DNA from: Oscillospiraceae bacterium | GTDB lineage: Bacteria; Bacillota; Clostridia; Oscillospirales; Oscillospiraceae | Assembly: GCA_031261245.1 (NCBI GenBank) | Contig: JAISKU010000210.1 | Location: forward strand, 1 to 6,171 | Direction of reading: 5' to 3' | Length of the DNA stretch: 6,171 bases | Shown here: positions 1-5,356 of the stretch, in pieces | How the letters are laid out: every line of letters starts with the position of its first letter | How positions within the stretch are numbered: the stretch's first letter is position 1 | Program-made: the position numbers and the translations under genes | The notes under the pieces: model-generated | Told to the model about the DNA's origin: nothing | The model's database searches: none | The model's input: only the letters and a program-made list of their open reading frames with translations

Positions 1-1787
1 TTGTGCATCGCCTTTCCCTCGCCGTCCACCGTCCAGCCGTGCGTGATTATGCGGCGGTACGGCGCGCGGCCGCGCGTCGCGATACTCGTGAGCATCGACG
101 ACTGGAACCACCCGCGGTACTGGTCGCCGCCCTCGAGGTATATATCCGCCGGTGAGCGCAAACCGGGGAACTGCTCCAAAACAGCGGCGTGCGTACTGCC
201 GCTGTCAACCCACCCGTCGAGCGTGTCCGTCTCCTGCGTGAAATGCGTGCTCCCGCAGTGCGGGCACACGAAGCCGCTCGGCAGAATGTCGGCCGCCTCC
301 GTCTCAAACCACGCGTTTGAGCCCTTTTCGGCGAAGAGTTTCGCCACCGCCTCGACCGTCTCCGGCGTGCAGACGGGTTTTTTGCACCCGTCGCAGTAGA
401 ACACGGGAATCGGCAGACCCCAGTGGCGCTGGCGCGAGATGCACCAGTCGCTGCGCTCGCGTATCATCGCGACCATGCGGTCGTGGCCCCACTCGGGAAT
501 CCACGCGATGTCGTCGCAGGACTCCGCCGCAAGGTCTTTTATCGCGTCCACGGACGCGAACCACTGCTCCGTCGCGCGGAAGATTATCGGGTTCTTGCAC
601 CGCCAGCAGTGCGGGTAGCTGTGCGTGATTTTCTCGCTCGCCAAAAGCGCGCCCGACGCCTGCAAGTCCGCGAAAATCGCGTCGTTCGCCTTGCTGTAAT
701 GCTGCCCCGCGTATTGCAGCGCCTCGTCCGTCATGATTCCGCGGTCGTTCACCGGCACGACCATTCCGACCTGCGGATACTTGCGGCAGACGTTGAAGTC
801 GTCCACGCCGAAGCCGGGCGCGGTGTGGACACAGCCTGTACCGGCGTCCGTCGTCACATGCTCGCCGAGGATTATGAGCGAATCGCGCTCGTAGAACGGG
901 TGCTTTGCCGTTTGCAGCTCAAACTCGCGCCCGCGCTTGCGGTCTGTGATCTCGTATTCCGTGATTCCCGCCTTTGCGCACACGCTCTCGACGAGTGCGT
1001 CGGCGATGATGTAAGTTTCCGCGCCGGTTTTCACAAACGCGTACTCCAAATCGGGGTTGAGCGCAATCGCGAGGTTGCCGGGCAGCGTCCACGTCGTCGT
1101 CGTCCAGATGACGAAGTACGTGTCGTCATACGCGTCGGCCTTGAATTTCACGAAAATCGCGGTGCACGGGTCGTCGGCGTACTCAATCTCCGCCTCGGCG
1201 AGCGCCGTCTCGTCCGTCGGGCACCAGTACACGGGTTTCAGTCCCTTGTAAATCAGGCCCTTTGCGTACATCTCGCCGAAAACGCGCACCTCCGCCGCCT
1301 CGAACGCGGGATCCATCGTGAGGTACGGCTTCTCCCAGTCGCCGATGACGCCGAGGCGTATGAACTCGTCGCGCTGGCGGTTTACGAAGTCCTCCGCGAA
1401 CGCGCGGCACGCGTCACGGAACTCCGGAATCGTCATCTTCTTGCGGTCGAGCTTGTTCTTCTTGATAATCGCGCTCTCAATCGGCATACCGTGGTTGTCC
1501 CACCCGGGGACATACGGCGACTTGTAGCCCGACATGTTCTTATAGCGCACGATGAAGTCCTTGAGGAGCTTGTTCATCGCCGTTCCGATGTGGATATCGC
1601 CGTTTGAGAACGGCGGCCCGTCGTGCAGAATGAACAGCGGCTTCCCCTCGCCGCGCTCCATAAGCCCGCCGTAAATGTCGCGCTCCTTAAACGACGCGAG
1701 CATGTCCGGCTCGCGCTTCGCGAGACCCGCGCGCATCGGGAAATCGGTCTTAGGCAAATTTACGGTTGAGTTGTAATCCTGACCCAT
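1..1787 (-). CDS. ileS: Isoleucyl-tRNA synthetase (IleRS), N-terminal ~595 residues, 3' end beyond the window
   Basis: Cytoplasmic class Ia enzyme that charges tRNA-Ile with isoleucine using ATP. Visible landmarks: the N-terminal YNSTVNLPKTDFPMRA block typical of bacterial-type IleRS; the signature region GPPFSNGDIHIGTAMNK (HIGT at residues 66-69, in place of HIGH); GWDNHGMPIE; the CP1 editing-domain segment TTTTWTLPGN and GTGCVHTAPGFGVDD, where H321 and D330 align with the E. coli editing residues H333 and D342; the tRNA-synthetase block CWRCKNPIIFRATEQWF; a CX2C...CX2C zinc-ribbon candidate (C465/C468 and C508/C511); and LEGGDQYRGWFQSS. The window ends inside the second signature, at GEGKAMH plus two bases of a Lys or Asn codon. 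The family is usually about 900-1050 residues, so the anticodon-binding part is missing. The ATG start is supported by AAGAGGAG 10 nt upstream. It is the last visible gene of the cluster, 79 nt after divIVA, with no T-box leader. The frame is open throughout, so nothing suggests a pseudogene. Confidence 0.97.
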   Translation of the reverse strand, partial: MGQDYNSTVNLPKTDFPMRAGLAKREPDMLASFKERDIYGGLMERGEGKPLFILHDGPPFSNGDIHIGTAMNKLLKDFIVRYKNMSGYKSPYVPGWDNHGMPIESAIIKKNKLDRKKMTIPEFRDACRAFAEDFVNRQRDEFIRLGVIGDWEKPYLTMDPAFEAAEVRVFGEMYAKGLIYKGLKPVYWCPTDETALAEAEIEYADDPCTAIFVKFKADAYDDTYFVIWTTTTWTLPGNLAIALNPDLEYAFVKTGAETYIIADALVESVCAKAGITEYEITDRKRGREFELQTAKHPFYERDSLIILGEHVTTDAGTGCVHTAPGFGVDDFNVCRKYPQVGMVVPVNDRGIMTDEALQYAGQHYSKANDAIFADLQASGALLASEKITHSYPHCWRCKNPIIFRATEQWFASVDAIKDLAAESCDDIAWIPEWGHDRMVAMIRERSDWCISRQRHWGLPIPVFYCDGCKKPVCTPETVEAVAKLFAEKGSNAWFETEAADILPSGFVCPHCGSTHFTQETDTLDGWVDSGSTHAAVLEQFPGLRSPADIYLEGGDQYRGWFQSSMLTSIATRGRAPYRRIITHGWTVDGEGKAMH

Positions 1788-1797
1788 TGAATTGCTG

Positions 1798-1805
1798 CTC
1801 CTCTT
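1798..1805 (-). promoter_or_regulatory. Shine-Dalgarno sequence of ileS
   Basis: AAGAGGAG on the minus strand, followed by 10 nt and then the ATG at 1787. It fixes the start just ahead of the conserved YNSTVNLPKTDFPMR block. It lies directly downstream of the palindrome, so a hairpin there would leave this site accessible. Confidence 0.75.
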
Positions 1806-1818
1806 CGTTTGCAAAATC

Positions 1819-1842
1819 CGGGGCGATTATATAATCGCCCCG
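1819..1842 (-). terminator. Perfect 24-bp palindrome between divIVA and ileS (possible terminator or operator)
   Basis: The arm CGGGGCGATTAT is followed immediately by its exact reverse complement. As RNA it can fold into a stem of about 10 bp closed by a four-base ATAT loop. Downstream on the minus strand comes GGATTTTGC, a tract of only four U, so it would be a weak or leaky intrinsic terminator separating divIVA from ileS. The centre reads TATAAT on both strands, so the same element could instead be a promoter -10 inside an operator dyad. The symmetry is seen directly; the function is inferred. Confidence 0.5.
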
Positions 1843-1854
1843 CTGCCATTTTGA
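1826..1854 (-). promoter_or_regulatory. Weak candidate promoter for ileS
   Basis: A consensus -10 hexamer TATAAT lies at 1831-1826 on the minus strand inside the palindrome. The hexamer 17 nt upstream is TCAAAA (1854-1849), matching only 3 of 6 bases of TTGACA. If used, transcription would begin around 1815-1820 and give a short leader of roughly 30 nt. The -10 may be an accident of the palindrome, so this is tentative. Confidence 0.25.
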
Positions 1855-1866
1855 TGAAGGTTACTC

Positions 1867-2550
1867 TTACTCTGACTTTTTGAAGTTGATTCCGAACTTC
1901 AAATCGTCGAACTTGTCCTTTGCGGGGACTTCCTCTTCCGCGTCCGCGTCAGCCGCCTTTGGTATGAACGTCTTTGTCGGCTCCGCCTCGGCGTCCGGCT
2001 CGTCCGTCTCCCCGACTATCCGCTCCACCTCCGAGCTTATCGCGTCCTGAAGCTCTTCCTCATCTTGCGTCGGCTCCGGAGGGGGCGGCTCATGCGCGCG
2101 CGTCACGGAGTTGAGCGCCGACAGGAACTCTATGTGCGCCCCGATAATCTCCTTCGACGCGTTGACAAACGCCTCCGTCTCCGTGACGGCGGCGTCGAGC
2201 CTCGCGCGCTCGTCCGCGATCTGCGCCTCAATCTCGCGGCGGCGCTCCTCCGCGTCGCGCTCCATGCGCTCCGCTATCTCCGCGCCGTGCCGCGTCGCCT
2301 CGGCGACGAGGTCGTCGGCGGTCTTTTGCGCCGCGAGCAGCGCGCCGCGCATCGCGTCCTCGGTGGAGCGGTACTCCTCAATCTTCTCGACGAGCACCTT
2401 CAGCTTGCTCTTCAGTATTCCGTTTTCCTTGTACAGCGCCGTGTAGTCCACCGTGACCGTCTCGAGGAAGTCGTCCACGCCGTTCATGTCGTAGCCGCCG
2501 AATACGGCCTTTACGAATTCTTTTCCGGATATCTCAGCAGGAGTCAACAT
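1867..2550 (-). CDS. divIVA: DivIVA-family cell division / polar scaffold protein
   Basis: A 227-residue coiled-coil scaffold that binds negatively curved membrane at division sites and poles and recruits partner proteins. Residues 1-30 carry the DivIVA lipid-binding domain: LTPAEISGKEF, then VFGGYDMNGVDDFL, which aligns with FRGYDEDEVNEFL of B. subtilis. The membrane-inserting Phe17 is kept, while the adjacent Arg18 is Gly. Residues about 28-150 are a long Glu/Arg/Ala-rich coiled coil, as expected for a parallel dimer that tetramerises. Residues 153-160 form a proline break (HEPPPPEP). A strongly acidic, probably disordered tail (about 161-210) ends in the mixed-charge KFDDLKFGINFKKSE. The length is somewhat above the roughly 165 residues of B. 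subtilis, because of this tail. The start is supported by AAGGGGA 7 nt before the ATG. It lies 24 nt after sepF and is probably cotranscribed with it. Confidence 0.93.
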   Translation of the reverse strand: MLTPAEISGKEFVKAVFGGYDMNGVDDFLETVTVDYTALYKENGILKSKLKVLVEKIEEYRSTEDAMRGALLAAQKTADDLVAEATRHGAEIAERMERDAEERRREIEAQIADERARLDAAVTETEAFVNASKEIIGAHIEFLSALNSVTRAHEPPPPEPTQDEEELQDAISSEVERIVGETDEPDAEAEPTKTFIPKAADADAEEEVPAKDKFDDLKFGINFKKSE

Positions 2551-2557
2551 ATTTTTA

Positions 2558-2564
2558 TCCCCTT
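2558..2564 (-). promoter_or_regulatory. Shine-Dalgarno sequence of divIVA
   Basis: AAGGGGA, 7 nt before the ATG at 2550, within the 24-nt AT-rich gap after the sepF stop. It confirms the start at MLTPAEI, which is also where family members begin. Confidence 0.75.
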
Positions 2565-2574
2565 ACATTTTTAT

Positions 2575-3039
2575 CTAAAAATATAAACCGTTATTCTCAA
2601 GCTCGTCTATCAGGTCGCCCATAAGACTCACGTTGTACGGCGTGATGATGTACGTGCTGACCGCGACCTTCTTGACCTTTCCCTCCTGCGCGTAGGCAAA
2701 GCCGGAGAGGAAATCCAGAAGCCGACGCGTGGCCTCCTTGCTCGCGTTCTCGAGGTTCAGCACGACCGTGTGGCGCTCGCGCAGATGCTCCGCAATGTCC
2801 GTCACGTTCTCAAAGCTCTCCGGCTGTACGAGCACAACCTGAAGCTGCGCCGTGGCGTGGATGTTCACGACCTTTCCCGTGTCGCGCTTCTCCTCAAACC
2901 CGCCGTAGGAGGTGCGGGCCTGCGCCGGCGTTCGCGGCGCCGCCGGAACCTCCGGCGTCGGCGCCTGAGTATATCCCGCCGGCTCCTCCGTCTCGCTGTA
3001 CGGCCTCATAAACTTCGCCATCGACGAAAAAATTCCCAT
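2575..3039 (-). CDS. sepF: SepF, FtsZ membrane anchor / cell division protein
   Basis: A 154-residue peripheral membrane protein that bundles or aligns FtsZ filaments and tethers them to the membrane at the septum. The N-terminus MGIFSSMAKFMRPY is short and amphipathic, the expected membrane-anchoring helix. Residues about 16-52 are a Pro/Ala/Thr-rich flexible linker. Residues about 56-150 are the SepF globular domain (formerly DUF552), seen in KVVNIHATAQLQVVLVQP, HTVVLNLENASKEATRRLLDFLSG, FAYAQEGKVKKV and ITPYNVSL. G113 in DFLSG corresponds to the conserved Gly of the dimer interface. The length matches the family (B. subtilis about 150). The start is supported by GGGGGT 6 nt upstream. It sits 18 nt after ylmE and 24 nt before divIVA, the classical neighbours, but ylmG and ylmH, which usually separate sepF from divIVA in Bacillus, are absent. 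Confidence 0.95.
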   Translation of the reverse strand: MGIFSSMAKFMRPYSETEEPAGYTQAPTPEVPAAPRTPAQARTSYGGFEEKRDTGKVVNIHATAQLQVVLVQPESFENVTDIAEHLRERHTVVLNLENASKEATRRLLDFLSGFAYAQEGKVKKVAVSTYIITPYNVSLMGDLIDELENNGLYF

Positions 3040-3045
3040 CCAAAT

Positions 3046-3051
3046 ACCCCC
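3046..3051 (-). promoter_or_regulatory. Shine-Dalgarno sequence of sepF
   Basis: GGGGGT, 6 nt before the ATG at 3039, inside the 18-nt gap after the ylmE stop. It supports MGIFSS as the true N-terminus over the internal Met7, which keeps the amphipathic anchor complete. Confidence 0.6.
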
Positions 3052-3057
3052 AATGTT

Positions 3058-3756
3058 CTAATTGTACCGTCTCTCCCCGAAAATGGCGCTTCCGACGCGA
3101 ACCATGTTCGCCCCGGCCTCAATCGCCTCCCGGAAGCTGTCGCTCATCCCCATGGATAAATATTGCATAGAGACATTATCGTATTTTTTTCCTTGTATGT
3201 CAATAAAAAGCTTCATCATATCGTCAAAAAATCGCCGATTTTCCCTTTCCGGGCCCAAAATCGGCGGCACGGCCATCAATCCGAGCGCCGAAACGCCCGA
3301 AATTTCCCCGATTTTTTCCAGTGTCTCCGCCAATTCCTCGGGAAAAACGCCGCTCTTGCCCTTCTCTTTCCCGATATTCACCTCAATCAGCACGTCCTGC
3401 GTGAGCCCGAGCGCGACGGCGCGCCTCCCGATCTCCTCAAGCAGCCGCGCGCTCCCCGCCGACTCAATCAAATCGCACACGCCGACGACATCACGCACCT
3501 TGTTCGTCTGCAGATGTCCGATGAAGTGCAGGCTCGTCCCCTCATACGCGCCCTCGGCGCGCTTTTGAAGCAGCTCCTGCACTCGGTTCTCGCCCACGGC
3601 GTCAACTCCGGCCGCTATCGCCTCGCGCACGCGCCCGGCGTCGTTCATCTTCGACGCCGCGACGAGCGTAATCTCGCCCGCGCCGCGCCCCGATATTTTC
3701 GCCGCCTGCGCAATCTGCTCACGCACGGCGCGCACGTTCTCCGCTATCGCGCTCAT
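3058..3756 (-). CDS. ylmE: YggS/YlmE family pyridoxal-phosphate homeostasis protein (PLPBP)
   Basis: A 232-residue soluble protein with the alanine-racemase-like TIM-barrel fold. The family binds PLP but has no known catalytic activity and affects vitamin B6 and amino/keto-acid homeostasis. The PLP lysine is K36 in TLVAASKM. Other family blocks are AVGENRVQELLQK, LHFIGHLQTNK, VLIEVNIGKEKGKSG, GLMAVPP, and the phosphate-binding C-terminal YLSMGMSDSFREAIEAG followed by MVRVGSAIFG. Length is normal for the family (about 225-235). The ATG overlaps the stop of the HlyD-like gene as ATGA, and AAGGTGG lies 4 nt upstream inside that gene. It is followed by sepF, the usual partner in Firmicutes and Actinobacteria. 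Codon use shifts to A/T-ending codons in the 3' part (about 3160-3260), unlike the rest of the gene. Confidence 0.95.
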   Translation of the reverse strand: MSAIAENVRAVREQIAQAAKISGRGAGEITLVAASKMNDAGRVREAIAAGVDAVGENRVQELLQKRAEGAYEGTSLHFIGHLQTNKVRDVVGVCDLIESAGSARLLEEIGRRAVALGLTQDVLIEVNIGKEKGKSGVFPEELAETLEKIGEISGVSALGLMAVPPILGPERENRRFFDDMMKLFIDIQGKKYDNVSMQYLSMGMSDSFREAIEAGANMVRVGSAIFGERRYN

Positions 3757-5048
3757 CTGACCACCTTGCCGTCAAACAGGTTGTTCGCCTTGACGATTAT
3801 CTCGCTGCCGTCGCGCAGACGCGAGGACTCGCCCGGCTGCGGGTCGCCCAGTAGGACGCCCTCCGCTATGTACGCGTCGCCGAACTCGGTGATAATCGTT
3901 ATCCGCACGCGCCGCGCGAGCCGCCCCTCCGCGAGATACACGAACGGGGTCTGAACGGGCTGCGGCGTCGGCGTAGGCGGCGGAGTATCCTCTCCCGGCT
4001 CCGGCGTCGGTGACGTCAGCGGCAGCGCGAGCTCGAGCCGTATCGCCTCCTTGGGCACGCGTATACCCGACGCGCCGTCAAACACTATCTCCGCAGTCAC
4101 GGCTCTCGCCGCGATTATGACGTCCATCCCGCTCGAGCACGAGAGCAGCACGACGCGCTCTCCGCTGCCGTCGTCGCGCCCCACATCCTCAAGCTTCATC
4201 CGAAACTCGGCGTTCGCGAGGCTTGTCAGACGCACCGTGACGCCGCTTTTTCCCATTAGCCGCGCCGCCGTCGCGCCGTCCGTCACGAGCGCGAGATACC
4301 ATTTTATGCCGGTGACGAGCTTCCCCGCCCCGACGGGATTCCCGGGGAACGCGAAAAGCGCGTCGAGATCCGCCGGCGTCAGCTCCGTAAGCGCCGCGGG
4401 GGACACGCCCTCAAAACCGTCCTCCGAAAACGCAAACACGCCGCTCTCGCCCGCCGTCACCGCCGTGCCGGACGGTATTCGCGCCATTCTCGCCGCGAGC
4501 TCACCCTCGAGCGACGCGATCTCCGCCCGCGCCGACTCCGGGTCGGACGCGCTCATTATCAAACTCTCCGCCTCGACCGCCCGCTGCTCCGCAACGTCCA
4601 GCTCGCGGCGCGCCAGCGCCCCGGCGATCGCGAAAACCGCGGTCTGCGACTCGCCCGCCCGCTGCTCCGGCGTGACGGACGCGGCGGCGCGCAGGCGCTC
4701 TATCCTCGCCTTCAGCTCGCGCATCTCCGTGACCTCGCCGCTGTCCGCGCCGACGGAGTACGCCGTCGCGACGGTCTGGCCCTTCGCCGCCTTTTCCCCG
4801 TCGCGCAGCTCCGGCATTACGAGGCCTCTGCCGCCCGGGAGGACGCTCTCCTCGCGGACGATGTAGCCGCGCCCCGTCTCCGTGTCGAGGAGCGTCACCG
4901 CCACGGCGCGCGCCGTGAGAAACGGATTTTCGAGGGAGCGGTAAATATTCAGCGCGAAGTACAGCGCGAACGCCGCGAGAAACAGCCACGGCATCAGCCT
5001 TAGCAGCACGCCGTCCGTCTTGCGCCCGCGCGGTTTGGCCTTTTTCAT
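3753..5048 (-). CDS. HlyD-like (membrane-fusion-type) single-pass membrane protein of unknown function
   Basis: A 431-residue protein. A very basic N-terminus (KKAKPRGRK) precedes one transmembrane segment at about residues 14-36, so most of it should lie outside the membrane. Next come a short beta/lipoyl-like part (about 45-100: AVTLLDTETGRGYIVREE, then VMPELRDGEKAAKGQTVA, the 'half-motif' typical of HlyD adaptors), an Ala/Arg/Glu-rich helical hairpin at about 104-192, the return half ESGVFAFSEDGFEG, and beta-rich C-terminal domains. A proline/threonine-rich insert (residues 345-368, 10 of 24 Pro) interrupts the C-terminal beta region. The layout resembles HlyD/AcrA adaptors, but no ABC, RND or MFS transporter gene is nearby and Gram-positives lack an outer membrane, so export is not supported. 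It overlaps hfq and ylmE by 4 nt on either side. A role in envelope or septum assembly is a guess from its division-gene neighbours. The fold call is fairly sure; the function is unknown. Confidence 0.85.
   Translation of the reverse strand: MKKAKPRGRKTDGVLLRLMPWLFLAAFALYFALNIYRSLENPFLTARAVAVTLLDTETGRGYIVREESVLPGGRGLVMPELRDGEKAAKGQTVATAYSVGADSGEVTEMRELKARIERLRAAASVTPEQRAGESQTAVFAIAGALARRELDVAEQRAVEAESLIMSASDPESARAEIASLEGELAARMARIPSGTAVTAGESGVFAFSEDGFEGVSPAALTELTPADLDALFAFPGNPVGAGKLVTGIKWYLALVTDGATAARLMGKSGVTVRLTSLANAEFRMKLEDVGRDDGSGERVVLLSCSSGMDVIIAARAVTAEIVFDGASGIRVPKEAIRLELALPLTSPTPEPGEDTPPPTPTPQPVQTPFVYLAEGRLARRVRITIITEFGDAYIAEGVLLGDPQPGESSRLRDGSEIIVKANNLFDGKVVR
3761..3767 (-). promoter_or_regulatory. 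Shine-Dalgarno sequence of ylmE, inside the HlyD-like gene
   Basis: AAGGTGG, with 4 nt before the ATG at 3756, embedded in the last codons of the upstream gene next to the ATGA stop/start overlap. The arrangement suits reinitiation or coupled translation. Confidence 0.5.
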
Positions 5049-5311
5049 TGCGAATCTGCGTCCGCGTCACCCGCGTCGCGCGCCTCGGCGGCGAAATTGA
5101 CGGGGCGCGAGGGGATTATCGTGGAGATCGCGTGCTTGTAGATTAGCTGCTGCTTCCCCTCGGAGTCGAGCACGACGGTGAAGCTGTCGAAGCCCGTCAC
5201 CGTCCCCCTCATCTGGAATCCGTTCACGAGGAACACCGTCACGAACTGGCGTGTGCTGCGCGCAGAATTGAGAAAGACATCCTGCAAATTGTGTGTTTTT
5301 GCGTTTGGCAT
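5045..5311 (-). CDS. hfq: RNA chaperone Hfq
   Basis: An 88-residue Sm-like protein that forms hexameric rings and helps small RNAs pair with mRNAs. The Sm1 motif covers LQDVFLNSAR through FLVNGFQMRGTVTGFDSFTVVL, and the Sm2 motif is LIYKHAISTIIPSRPV. Proximal-face residues are present: Q10 and D11, F44, and Y58-K59-H60, equivalent to E. coli Q8/D9/F42/Y55-K56-H57. The lateral rim reads R-S-T-R (18-21) where E. coli has RRER, so two of its three arginines remain. A short acidic tail (AAEARDAGDADADSQ) follows the core, which otherwise ends near residue 73. The start is supported by AAAGAGGT 7 nt upstream. It follows miaA by 45 nt, the classical pairing. Its TGA overlaps the next gene's ATG. Confidence 0.97.
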   Translation of the reverse strand: MPNAKTHNLQDVFLNSARSTRQFVTVFLVNGFQMRGTVTGFDSFTVVLDSEGKQQLIYKHAISTIIPSRPVNFAAEARDAGDADADSQ

Positions 5312-5318
5312 AACTATT

Positions 5319-5326
5319 ACCTCTTT
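5319..5326 (-). promoter_or_regulatory. Shine-Dalgarno sequence of hfq
   Basis: AAAGAGGT, 7 nt before the ATG at 5311, in the 45-nt miaA-hfq gap. I see no hairpin or convincing promoter hexamers in that gap, so hfq is probably read from upstream of or within miaA. Confidence 0.7.
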
Positions 5327-5356
5327 CTGTTTTCTATATTTCCGCCGGGCTTTGTC

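Noticed and set aside
423..1607. A 394-codon open frame on the plus strand opposite ileS
   Set aside because: It lies entirely antisense to unmistakable ileS sequence. Its Arg/Val/Leu/His-rich product is what GC-rich complementary codons give, and it matches no family I recognise. Other long plus-strand frames (2065-2586, 3163-3954, 4051-4866) fail in the same way.
3184..3190. Seven-A run in ylmE, in frame as A AAA AAA, resembling a -1 frameshift slippery site
   Set aside because: A -1 shift meets a TAA within three codons, there is no obvious downstream stem-loop, and the zero frame gives a complete, normal YlmE. It is more likely part of the AT-rich patch.
3753..5048. Calling the HlyD-like gene part of a drug-efflux or type I secretion system
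   Set aside because: No transporter or outer-membrane component lies in the window and its conserved-looking neighbours are division and RNA genes, so the efflux label rests on fold resemblance alone.
4501..5070. A minus-strand open frame of 189 codons overlapping the start of the HlyD-like gene
   Set aside because: It is a frame-shifted shadow with Arg/Gly/Ala-rich low-complexity content, while the overlapping frame has a proper TM segment and domain pattern.
5312..5356. Terminator or separate hfq promoter in the miaA-hfq gap
   Set aside because: The gap is AT-rich apart from a short GCCCGGC stretch. I see no stem with a U-tract and no convincing -35/-10 pair, only a good Shine-Dalgarno.
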